Positions 16,671-25,427 of a DNA stretch of 64,000 bases are shown here, piece after piece. Under the pieces are notes generated by a model. It searched no databases, was not told the DNA's origin, and saw only the letters and a program-made list of their open reading frames with translations. Source of the DNA: Hyalangium ruber. Its GTDB lineage: Bacteria > Myxococcota > Myxococcia > Myxococcales > Myxococcaceae. The DNA is taken from positions 248,001-312,000 of the forward strand of contig NZ_JAXIVS010000005.1 in assembly GCF_034259325.1 (NCBI RefSeq), read 5' to 3'. Positions within the stretch are counted from its first letter, which is position 1. Each line of letters starts with the position of its first letter. Both the position numbers and the translations under genes were made by a program.

Positions 16671-17504
16671 ATGACCTGCCAGGAACTCGATCGCTTGCTC
16701 TACCCCTACCTCGACGGCGAGTTTCAGCCCGAGGAGCGGATGGACGTGGAGACCCACCTCGAGGCGTGCTCGGCTTGCACGCGACGGGTGGAGCAGGAAC
16801 GCGAAATTCGCCAGACGCTTCGCCGCGCCGCGCGCCACTCGCTCCAGTCGAGCCGCGCCCCCCAGTCGCTGCGGGCCGGCATCCAGGTGGGGCTCAAGCG
16901 CGAGCAGCGCCGGGCCACGCAGGCCCAGTTCCTACGCGTGAGCGCCGCGGCCCTCGTCGTCGTGGCCGTGGGCGGCGGGTGGATCTCCATGCGCCCTGAG
17001 CGGCACCAGCGATTCGTGGAGGACGCCGCGCGCCGCCACGCCAAGGGCCTGCCCTACGAGATCGCCAACGCCGCCCCGGAGCACGTGGAGGCCTGGTTCG
17101 AGAACAAGCTGGACCACACCGTGCTGGTCCCTCGGCTGCCCAACGCCCGGCTGTCCGGCGCCCGCCTCTCCAACGTGGAGAGCTACCCGGCCGCCTACAT
17201 CAGCTACGAGACCCGACCCGCCAAGGAGGGCGAGGAGGCCCGCCGCATCGGCGTCTTCGTGTTCGATGACGCGCGGCGTGAGCTGAATGCCCAGGACCTG
17301 CCCTCCGTGCAGGCGGACTCGAATACCGGCTACAATGTGGCCATCTGGCGCGACGGCGAGATCGTCTACGAGCTGGTGGCGGATCTGTCCGAGGCGGACA
17401 TCCGCAAGCTGATCCAGGAGCAGGAGCGTGCCTCGGGCCTGGCCAGCGCGCCACGTCCCGCGCAGACCCTGGTTCCCGTGCAGCACACCTCCCACGTCCC
17501 CTGA
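16671..17504 (+). CDS. Membrane anti-sigma factor with zf-HC2 domain
   Basis: 277 residues. The N-terminal ~45 residues contain the zinc-binding anti-sigma signature (MTCQELDRLLYPYLDGE ... HLEACSAC, HX3CX2C), which in this family clamps the partner sigma factor. One transmembrane helix (~VSAAALVVVAVGGGWI, around residue 95-112) follows, so the remaining ~165 residues should be periplasmic and sense the signal. That domain carries a short Tyr-rich NVESYPAAYISYETRP stretch but no known sensor motif. It follows the RpoE1-like gene by 72 bp including a terminator-like hairpin. Partnership with that sigma factor is inferred from adjacency. Confidence 0.8.
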   Translation: MTCQELDRLLYPYLDGEFQPEERMDVETHLEACSACTRRVEQEREIRQTLRRAARHSLQSSRAPQSLRAGIQVGLKREQRRATQAQFLRVSAAALVVVAVGGGWISMRPERHQRFVEDAARRHAKGLPYEIANAAPEHVEAWFENKLDHTVLVPRLPNARLSGARLSNVESYPAAYISYETRPAKEGEEARRIGVFVFDDARRELNAQDLPSVQADSNTGYNVAIWRDGEIVYELVADLSEADIRKLIQEQERASGLASAPRPAQTLVPVQHTSHVP

Positions 17505-17553
17505 GTCGGGGCGTCGCCTGCCCGATCGCACTCCGGGCAGAACGCCACCCGAC
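17505..17553 (+). terminator. Imperfect long hairpin after the anti-sigma gene
   Basis: Arms 17505-17524 and 17534-17553 pair at both ends (GTCGGG with CCCGAC; CTGCCCG with CGGGCAG) with a mismatched middle, directly after the stop codon. No T-run. Possible factor-dependent terminator. Confidence 0.35.
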
Positions 17554-17680
17554 AGTGGCCGGCCCGAACATTGACGGTCCCCAGCATGGCCGATAGCCTC
17601 GCTGGAGTTTTCCGTCGTTCGCACGTTGTTGCCCGCGCGAGGCCAGGGCCCGCGCCGCTCCAAGGCCGGGCCGTCCGTTC

Positions 17681-19501
17681 ATGTCCAAGAAAATCCTGAT
17701 CGTCGAAAGTGACTCCTCCCTCTCCTCCTCCATGCGTGAGGCACTCGAGGCCAAGGGCTTCGTGGTGGACGAGACCACGGACGGCAAGGGCAGCGTCGAG
17801 CAGATCCGCAGGGATCGCCCGGACCTGGTGGTGCTCGCGGTGGATCTGTCCGGCGGACAGAACGGCTACCTCATCTGCGGCAAGCTGAAGAAGGACGACG
17901 ATCTCAAGAACGTCCCCATCGTCATCATCGGCAACCCGGACGGGTTCGCCGCGCACCGCAAGCTCAAGGCCCACGCCGACGAGTACGTGGCCAAGCCGGT
18001 GGACTCGGATCTGCTGGTGGAGCGCGTGGGCGCGCTGATCGGCTTTCCCGAAGTCGTCGTCGGCGAGGTGGTCGAGGACGAAGGCCTGACGCTCGACAGC
18101 CTCACGGATGACGAGCCGCTGTCGCAGGACGAGCCGCTCACCGGCGAGACCTCCGCCGAGGAGATCGCCGTCGAGGGCGAGTCCTCCGGCGGTGGCGAAG
18201 AGCTGGACATGCTCGACGAGGCCTTCAGCGACATGTCCGGCGGCGATGCGGCCGAGGAGGAGCCCGTGGTGGCGCCTCCGGAGGCCGGTGGCGGCGACGA
18301 GGAGTTCTCCGCGCTCGACAACCTGGGCCGGGACGCCGAAGACGCGCTGGACGCGCTGGGTGACGACGACAGCGAGAAGACGCAGATCGGCTTCATGCCG
18401 GCGGCGCCCACTCCGCCGGCTCCGGTCGCCTCGCCTCCGGTCCGTGCCGTGGCGCCTCCGCCCTCGACTTCGGCCTCCAGCTCCCGCCCCGCGGTGACCT
18501 CGACGCCGGCCGCTCCGGCGATGTCCGCGGCGGATGCCGCCGAGCTGCGCAACCTGCGCGCCAAGGTGGCCGAGCTGCAGAGCGCGCTGGAGGATGCCCA
18601 GTCCCAGACTTCGACGGCCGAGAGCCGCGTCCAGGAGCTCGAGTCCCAGCTGGAGACGCAGTCCACGGAGCTGGAGACGGCGCGCGCCTCGGCCGGCAAG
18701 AACGACAAGGACACCTTCGCCCTCCGCGACTCCGTCAACAAGAAGGACAAGGAGATCCTCCGGCTCAAGAGCGAGCTGAACCTCAAGGAGCAGGAGAAGG
18801 ACAAGGAGATCTCCCGCATCAAGAACGAGCTGTCCCAGAAGGAGCACGAGTTCGTCGAGCTCCAGGACAAGCAGCTGGAGATGGAGCGGCAGGTCACCGA
18901 CTCGGCGGCGGAGATGGCGCGCCGGGACGCGCAGATCAAGACGCTCACCACCAAGGTGGACCAGCTCACCGCGGACAAGAAGAAGGTGGATCAGCAGCTC
19001 GTCGCCGCCAAGGACGAGGCGCGCGGGGCCTCCTCGAAGCTCACCGCGCTCCAGGCCGAGGTGGACGCTCACAACGAGCAGCAGGCCACCGCCCAGGCGG
19101 AGCTGGACGAGCTGCGCGGCCGGGTGGGCCAGATCGAGGCGGACCTGGAGGCGGCTCGCGGCGAGGCCGAGGAGCTGCGCGGCCAGGCGGAGAGCGCGCG
19201 CCAGGAGGCCAGCGAGCTGCAGGGCCAGCTGGAGGCGGCGCAGTCGGAGCTGGAGACGGTGCGCGGCGAGCTGACGAGCCAGGCGGCCCAGGCCTCCGAG
19301 GAGGCCGAGGGCCTGCGCAAGCGCGTCTCCGAGTTGGAGGAGGCGGCGGTGCGCAACGAGGAGCGCGTCACCAAGCTCTACTCCCGCATCAAGAACGACG
19401 AGAAGCTGCGCGAGCGGGCCAAGAAGGCGCTCGGCATCGCCCAGCAGCTCCTCGAGGAGCAGCCCTCCGTCGAGGAGGACGCGGACGAGGCCGCGGCCTG
19501 A
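17681..19501 (+). CDS. frzS: FrzS: polarity protein of S-motility, pseudo-receiver plus coiled coil
   Basis: 606 residues. Residues 1-125 are a receiver-fold domain with Asp55 in VVLAVDLS and with His92 and Tyr102, the residues reported as important in the atypical FrzS receiver of M. xanthus; the near-identity of the segment around 35-105 to that protein is the basis of the call. A Pro/Ala/Glu-rich linker (~130-285) leads to a long coiled coil (~290-590, repeating ELQSALEDAQ / ELESQLETQS heptads) and a short acidic C-terminal tail. FrzS accumulates at the leading pole and helps type IV pilus motility, relocating at reversals. ATG start. A hairpin lies in the convergent gap after it. Confidence 0.93.
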   Translation: MSKKILIVESDSSLSSSMREALEAKGFVVDETTDGKGSVEQIRRDRPDLVVLAVDLSGGQNGYLICGKLKKDDDLKNVPIVIIGNPDGFAAHRKLKAHADEYVAKPVDSDLLVERVGALIGFPEVVVGEVVEDEGLTLDSLTDDEPLSQDEPLTGETSAEEIAVEGESSGGGEELDMLDEAFSDMSGGDAAEEEPVVAPPEAGGGDEEFSALDNLGRDAEDALDALGDDDSEKTQIGFMPAAPTPPAPVASPPVRAVAPPPSTSASSSRPAVTSTPAAPAMSAADAAELRNLRAKVAELQSALEDAQSQTSTAESRVQELESQLETQSTELETARASAGKNDKDTFALRDSVNKKDKEILRLKSELNLKEQEKDKEISRIKNELSQKEHEFVELQDKQLEMERQVTDSAAEMARRDAQIKTLTTKVDQLTADKKKVDQQLVAAKDEARGASSKLTALQAEVDAHNEQQATAQAELDELRGRVGQIEADLEAARGEAEELRGQAESARQEASELQGQLEAAQSELETVRGELTSQAAQASEEAEGLRKRVSELEEAAVRNEERVTKLYSRIKNDEKLRERAKKALGIAQQLLEEQPSVEEDADEAAA

Positions 19502-19528
19502 GTCCAGGCTGAGCGGCCCCCTGCCCTG

Positions 19529-19550
19529 CCCCTCTCCCTCGGGAGAGGGG
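19529..19550. terminator. GC-rich palindromic hairpin in a convergent gap
   Basis: 10-bp arms CCCCTCTCCC / GGGAGAGGGG with a 2-nt centre, located between the frzS stop and the convergent unknown gene (ends 19569). Its position fits a bidirectional terminator. It may also be a copy of a dispersed intergenic palindrome. Confidence 0.45.
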
Positions 19551-19568
19551 TAAAGCCCCGCCCCGGGA

Positions 19569-20695
19569 CTACTTCTCTTCCTTCTTCGGGGCCGTCTTCT
19601 TCTCCATCAGCTTCTTGGCGAAGGAGGCCACGCCGGCGGGCACGTTCCGGTCGCGCGCCAGGTCCTTCAGCTCCGTGTCGCGCAGGTTGTTGAGGAACTT
19701 CATCACCACCGTGAGCGGCACCTTCGGGTTCTTCACCAGGGCCAGCTTGATCTTCTGGACCTTCGTCCACTCCCGGTTGTTGTAGATGATGCGCAGCACC
19801 TCGTCGTTCGCCGCCTTGTTGGTGGCGCACGCGAGCACCTCGCCATCGGTGATGCGCGGGCTGCGGATCACCGCCGTACACACCAGCTTGTTCGAGTCGC
19901 GGATGAGCAGCGTGCGCGCTTCCTTGTTGCCCAGCGTCGCCAGCTTGATCTTCTCCGCGATGCTCATCTTCATGATGCGCTGGGTGAGGTTGAGGCGCTT
20001 GCCCTCCTCCATCGGGGCGGCGGCTTCCTCCGCCACCTCCTTGAAGTCCTCCATCAACTGCTCGGCCGTGGGGCCCGGATCCGGCGGCGCCGCCACCGCC
20101 TGCGGCCCGAACAGGCGCACCCGCGCCGCCTGCATCTGCGGCACGTCCGCGAGCACCAGCCCGCTGCGCACCGCGAAGTCGCACACCGAGTCGAGCAGCG
20201 CCGGCCCCGCGTTCGCGTTGGTACACAGCATGCGGATGATGTTCTCGTGGCGCAGGATGCGCAGCTGGTTCTGGCCGATGATCTCCGCCAGCTTCGCGCT
20301 GCAGCCTGCCGCCACGTCCGCCACCGCCTCGTCTGGCGTGGTGGCGTTGAGCACCAGCATCTCCGCGTAGGTGTCATTGCCCTTGAGCAGCCCCAGGAAC
20401 CAGCCCAGCACCGGCGCCTGGATGCCCTCGTCGCGCAGCGCCGAGCCGAGGATGCGGTCCGGCAGCCCTCCGGCCGTCTTGGCCGCCGTGTCGCGGATGT
20501 TCTGCTCCGCGTCATAGGTGAGCATGTAGAGCGCGCCCAGCATGTCCGAGGGGCTCAGGGGCACCAGGCCCTTGGCCGCCATCATCCGCAGCGGCACCGG
20601 CGCGGCCGGGTCCACGTGCTTGCGCATGTTGGGCGGCAGGAACTCGGCGGTGAAGGGACAGCCCGCCGGAGCGGCGGGAACGGCAGAGGCGGTCG

Positions 20696-20699
<4 letters not shown>
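19569..20699 (-). CDS. Conserved-looking protein of unknown function, last gene of the hom-birA-coaX operon
   Basis: 376 residues, no signal peptide or clear membrane helix. I do not recognise the family. The N-terminal half is alpha-helical with short repeat-like blocks ([42 protein letters not shown]). The C-terminal half has helix pairs ([60 protein letters not shown]) reminiscent of HEAT/ARM-like helical repeats, ending in a Lys-rich tail. The ATG overlaps the coaX stop by 4 bp, so it is translated with CoaX. A scaffold or interaction role is plausible from the helical repeats, but no function is claimed. Confidence 0.7.
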
Positions 20700-21466
<767 letters not shown>

Positions 21467-21509
21467 CACGCGCCGTACTCTAGCGCGAAGGCGCCCGGGG
21501 CGGGCCTGT

Positions 21510-22526
21510 TCACGGCCGGTTCGTCGCCCGGGGCCGCAGCCGCTCCACGTCTCCGGCCAGCACCCGCTCGAGCGAGCCATCCTCTACTCGCACCAGCAGT
21601 GCGCCCGCCGCGTCGATGTCCTCGGCGTGGCCCTGGAACTCCCGGCGATCCGTGCGCACCAGCACGTCCTGCCCCAGCGTGGAGGACAGCGCCTTCCAGC
21701 GCTGGCGCACCGCGCCGAAGCCCGTCTCCAGGTGCAGGTCCAGCCACTTCTCCAGCCGCGTCCACAGGCTGGCGGCGAAGGCCGCCCGGGGCACGCGCTG
21801 GCCCAGGGCCTGCGCCACCGAGGTGGCCGTGCCGCGCAGCTCCTCGGGGAAGTGCTCCGGCTGGGAGTTGAGGTTCACCCCCACCCCCAGCACCACGAAA
21901 TGCACCCGCTCGGGCTCGGCGGACAGCTCCGTGAGGATGCCCGCCACCTTGAGCCCGCCGATCTGCACGTCATTGGGCCACTTGATGAACGCCTCGGTGC
22001 CGAACTCGCGCAGCACCTCGGTGAGCGCCACCGCGGCCACCAGCGTCAGCTCGGGCGCGCGCTGCGGCGGCAGCTCCGGCCGGAGGATGGCGGAGAAGTA
22101 GAGGTTGAGCCCCGGCGGCGACACCCACGTGCGCCCCCGCCGCCCCTTGCCCGCCGTCTGCTGGTCCGTCACCACCACCGTGCCGTGCTCCGCCCCGTCG
22201 TGCGCCAGCCGGAAGGCCCGCTCATTCGTGGAGGGCAACGTGTCGTGAGAGTGGATGATGCGGCCCAGCTCGCGCGAGGAGAGCAGCGGGTTGAGCTCCA
22301 GCGCGGTGAGCCGATCCGGCACCTCCACCAGGCGGTAGCCCCGCGCCGGGATGGCTTCGATTCGGTAGCCCTTGCCGCGCAGGGCCTCCACACGCTTCCA
22401 CACGGCGGTGCGCGACAGGCCCAGCTTGCTGGAGAGCGCCTCGCCAGAGGTGAAGTCTTCCCCTCCTTCCAAGAGGAAGCCCAGGATCAGCTCTTCCTGC
22501 GTCTGCTCGGCAGTCTCGGGAGCCAT
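21510..22526 (-). CDS. birA: Biotin--[acetyl-CoA-carboxylase] ligase / biotin repressor
   Basis: 338 residues. An N-terminal winged helix-turn-helix (~10-70, [28 protein letters not shown]) suggests the bifunctional BirA type that can also repress biotin genes. The ligase domain shows the biotinyl-AMP loop [26 protein letters not shown] with the catalytic lysine, and [10 protein letters not shown]-terminal SH3-like domain (~285-335) completes the fold. It attaches biotin to carboxylase carrier protein. It is separated from hom by 12 bp and from coaX by 43 bp in a leftward operon. No biotin biosynthesis genes are in view. Confidence 0.93.
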   Translation of the reverse strand: MAPETAEQTQEELILGFLLEGGEDFTSGEALSSKLGLSRTAVWKRVEALRGKGYRIEAIPARGYRLVEVPDRLTALELNPLLSSRELGRIIHSHDTLPSTNERAFRLAHDGAEHGTVVVTDQQTAGKGRRGRTWVSPPGLNLYFSAILRPELPPQRAPELTLVAAVALTEVLREFGTEAFIKWPNDVQIGGLKVAGILTELSAEPERVHFVVLGVGVNLNSQPEHFPEELRGTATSVAQALGQRVPRAAFAASLWTRLEKWLDLHLETGFGAVRQRWKALSSTLGQDVLVRTDRREFQGHAEDIDAAGALLVRVEDGSLERVLAGDVERLRPRATNRP

Positions 22527-22538
22527 GGCGACCTCAAC

Positions 22539-23864
22539 TCAGCCGCCCACCCTCAGCACCCCTGGCCCCTCTTCGATGCGGATGACCTGGGTGGGAGAGC
22601 GAGTGCTGCGCAGCGCGTCAATCCACTGCACCGCCGCCTGCACATCCCGCTCGCGGGCGGTGTGGGTGAAGACGACGATGGTGGCGTGCGGATCCTCGGG
22701 TCGCGCCGGACGCTGGATGACCGAGGCCAGGCTCACGCCCTTCTCGCCGAGCACCGTGGCGATACGGCCGAGCACGCCCGGCTCATCGCTCACGGAGAAG
22801 CGCAGGTAGACGGGCCCGCGCCGCTCATCCGAGGGGATTTGAGGCACCTCCTGGACATAGGGCGCGCTCAGCATGGGCAGCCGGCCGGAGACGCCCGCCA
22901 GCAGGTTGCGGCAGATGTCGATGATGTCCGACACCACGGCGCTGCCGGTGGGCAGCGAGCCCGCGCCCAGACCGGAGAAGAGCGAGGCCCCGAGCGCCGC
23001 CGACTGGAGCAGCACCGCGTTGAAGGCGCCGCGCACGTCCGCCAGCGGGCTGGCCCCGGGGATGAAGGCCGGGTGGACGCGCACGTCCAGGCCCTCGGGC
23101 AGGCGCCGGGCGATGGCCAGGAGCTTGAGCACGTAGCCCGCCTCGCGGCCCAGGGTGATGTCCACGGGGCGAAGGCTGGTGATGCCCTCCACATGCACAT
23201 CCTTGGGAGACACGCGGGCGGCGAACGCCAGCGAGGCCAGCAGGCAGAGCTTCTGCGCCGCGTCCATGCCGTTCACGTCCAGCGTGGGGTCGGCCTCGGC
23301 GTAGCCCAGCTTCTGCGCCCGAGCGAGCGCGTCCTCGTACGTGGAGCCCTCGTCCGCCATCGCCGAGAGGATGAAGTTCGTCGTCCCGTTGACGATGCCG
23401 TGGATGGAGGACACCCGATCCGAGGCCAGCGCCTCGCGCAGGGTGCGGATGATGGGGATGCCGCCGCAGACGGCGCCCTCGAAGTGCAGGTCCACCCCGC
23501 GCGCCAGCGCCTGGGAGAAGAGCGCCTCGCCATGCGCGGTGAGCAGCGCCTTGTTGGCGGTGACGACGTGGCGCCCCGAGGCGATCGCCTTCTCCAGGAA
23601 CTCCCTGGCGGGCGACAGGCCCCCCATCACCTCCACCACCACCGACACCTCGGGGTCCGCGAGGATGGGGGCGATGTCCCGGGTGATGAGCGCCGCGGGC
23701 ACATCCTCGGGCCGGGCCCTGCCGCTGTCGCGCACCAGGATGTGGCGCACCCGCACCCGGGCGCCCAGCCGCCGCTCGATGTCCCGCGCGTGGTCCGCGA
23801 GGATCCGATACGTCCCGAGCCCCACGTTGCCCAGGCCCAGCAGCGCGATGCCAATCTCCTTCAT
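22539..23864 (-). CDS. hom: Homoserine dehydrogenase
   Basis: 441 residues, the monofunctional form with a regulatory tail. It reduces aspartate semialdehyde to homoserine on the way to threonine and methionine. Seen: Rossmann motif LLGLGNVGLGTY at the N-terminus; VVVEVMGGLSPAREFLEKAI with TANKALL; GGIPIIRTLREAL, NGTTNFILSAM; LGYAEADPTLDVNGMDAAQKL with the catalytic acidic/Lys residues; and a C-terminal ACT domain (~350-430, FSVSDEPGVLGRIATVLGEKG), where threonine normally inhibits. ATG start, 7 bp after the upstream lipoprotein gene. Confidence 0.94.
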   Translation of the reverse strand: MKEIGIALLGLGNVGLGTYRILADHARDIERRLGARVRVRHILVRDSGRARPEDVPAALITRDIAPILADPEVSVVVEVMGGLSPAREFLEKAIASGRHVVTANKALLTAHGEALFSQALARGVDLHFEGAVCGGIPIIRTLREALASDRVSSIHGIVNGTTNFILSAMADEGSTYEDALARAQKLGYAEADPTLDVNGMDAAQKLCLLASLAFAARVSPKDVHVEGITSLRPVDITLGREAGYVLKLLAIARRLPEGLDVRVHPAFIPGASPLADVRGAFNAVLLQSAALGASLFSGLGAGSLPTGSAVVSDIIDICRNLLAGVSGRLPMLSAPYVQEVPQIPSDERRGPVYLRFSVSDEPGVLGRIATVLGEKGVSLASVIQRPARPEDPHATIVVFTHTARERDVQAAVQWIDALRSTRSPTQVIRIEEGPGVLRVGG

Positions 23865-23871
23865 ATGTCCC

Positions 23872-24462
23872 TCAGCCCTGCGCGGGCTTCACCTGGAACG
23901 ACGTCAGCTCCAACCACGTCTGGGGGATGCGGCGGCCCTCCCGCTCGGCCTCCACCTGAATGCGCACCAGGCCCACGCCGGGCGCGAAGGTGAAGGTGTT
24001 GACGAGCGTGGTGTCCACGTCCACGCGGTTGCGCGCCTCCACCTGCACGCAGTCCTTGAACACGCCAGCGGGCGCCTCACACGGGGCCCCCACCCGGAGG
24101 ATCTGGTAGCGCTCCGTGGAGGATACCGACACCACGTTCGTCCACGAGTGCCCCGTCTCCAGCGGCCCGCGCAGCAGGTAGCGCTTCTGGTCGCGGATGC
24201 CGAAGCTGTCGGCCATCAACTGCCCACCCTGGGTGTCGTGGAAGAAGCCGCCCTCCTCCTTGAGGATCTTCACCTCCACCATCTTGTCGGCGCGGCCGTT
24301 CACCACGTACTTCCAGGTGTTGCCCACCGACAGCGGGTAGTACTCGGAGACCTGGGTGGCGCCTCGCGGCTTCTCCTCCACCTCGACGTTCTTGGCGCAG
24401 CCCGTACTCACCAGGGCCGCGACCACCAGGGCCCACCCTCCGACGACGGCAGAGACCTTCAT
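23872..24462 (-). CDS. Putative lipoprotein of unknown function
   Basis: 196 residues from the ATG at 24462, one base after the upstream gene's TGA, which shows coupling. Signal peptide with lipobox VSTGC (about residues 16-20) predicts a lipid-anchored envelope protein. The mature part starts with a charged KNVEVEEKPRG segment, then looks like a beta-rich domain (YYPLSVGNTWKYVVNG, a pattern seen in secreted beta proteins, and LRVGAPCEAPAGVFKDCVQVEAR with two cysteines). There is no catalytic motif. It is co-transcribed with the HEAT-type lipoprotein and hom; the reason for that pairing is not evident. Confidence 0.7.
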   Translation of the reverse strand: MKVSAVVGGWALVVAALVSTGCAKNVEVEEKPRGATQVSEYYPLSVGNTWKYVVNGRADKMVEVKILKEEGGFFHDTQGGQLMADSFGIRDQKRYLLRGPLETGHSWTNVVSVSSTERYQILRVGAPCEAPAGVFKDCVQVEARNRVDVDTTLVNTFTFAPGVGLVRIQVEAEREGRRIPQTWLELTSFQVKPAQG

Positions 24463-24463
24463 G

Positions 24464-25378
24464 TCATTGATCCGCGGGCTTCGTGGCCCGCGCCTCCGGT
24501 GAGGCGTGCTTGCGAGATGCATAGAGCGTATCCAGGGCTTGCTGCGCCGCGGCCTGGATGGCCGGCTGATCGTGCCCCTGCGCCACCGTATACAGGTAGG
24601 CCTCCGCCTCGGTCCCACCGATTTCGCCCAGGGCGAAGACGATCTCCTGCAGGAAGCCCACTTCCTTGCCCCGAGACAGATCGATGAGGGCAGGCACCGC
24701 GCTGGCCGCCTTCATCTCCACCAGCGCTCCGATGGCCCGGCGCACCGTGTCCGCGTCGCTCGACTTGAGCTGCTCGATGAGCAGCGGCGCGGCCGCCGGG
24801 TGCCCGCGCTCGGCCAGCGTGCGCAGGGCGAACTCACGCAGGCGCGGATCCGAGGACTGGAGATCCTGCAACAGCCCGGCGTTGTCCCGATCGAGCGTGG
24901 CCAGCTGCAGCGCCGCCGACTCGGACACCTGCCGCAGCGCCGCCTCGAGGGAGCTGTGCAACGCCGTGCGGCGCGCCTCGGGCGTGTCCGCCTCCACGCG
25001 GACCTCTCCCAGCCCCACCACCTCGTAGCGCTCGGGCAGATCGCCCCCGAAGCGCTCCAGCACCAGGGTGGCGCCCACCTCGGCATAGGTGTGCGGGCCA
25101 TCGTCCTTCAGCACCTCGCGGGTGAAGGGCAGCTCCAGCGTCACCCGCCAGGGGCGCACCTCGCGCGGCTTCTCCTCACCGAGCAGCTCGAAGCGCTTGC
25201 TGTCCTTCAGCGTGGTGCTGAACAGCTCGCGCACCTGCTCCGGCGCCATCCCGAGCTGGGAGTTGTCGGTGAGGGTGGCTCCGGACAGCCGGACTTCCTC
25301 CACCGGGTAGCGCGGCGCCTGCGAGCGGCAGGCGCCGAGCAGCAAGACGCAAGCGGTGAGGAGCAGGGCCGGCTTCAT
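24464..25378 (-). CDS. Lipoprotein with C-terminal HEAT-like repeats
   Basis: 304 residues. Signal peptide MKPALLLTACVLLLGAC with a lipobox at Cys17. Residues ~25-160 look like a beta-rich domain. Residues ~165-285 contain HEAT/PBS-lyase-like helical repeats (SDPRLREFALRTLAERGHPAAAPLLIEQLKS..., DADTVRRAIGALVEMKAASAVPALIDLS), suggesting a protein-interaction module. It heads the leftward operon with a second lipoprotein, hom, birA, coaX and an unknown. Envelope location is inferred from the lipobox; no partner is known. Confidence 0.75.
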   Translation of the reverse strand: MKPALLLTACVLLLGACRSQAPRYPVEEVRLSGATLTDNSQLGMAPEQVRELFSTTLKDSKRFELLGEEKPREVRPWRVTLELPFTREVLKDDGPHTYAEVGATLVLERFGGDLPERYEVVGLGEVRVEADTPEARRTALHSSLEAALRQVSESAALQLATLDRDNAGLLQDLQSSDPRLREFALRTLAERGHPAAAPLLIEQLKSSDADTVRRAIGALVEMKAASAVPALIDLSRGKEVGFLQEIVFALGEIGGTEAEAYLYTVAQGHDQPAIQAAAQQALDTLYASRKHASPEARATKPADQ

Positions 25379-25427
25379 GGCACCTCTACATTAACCCACT
25401 CTCCCCACCCGCGTCCCTTGCACTGCG

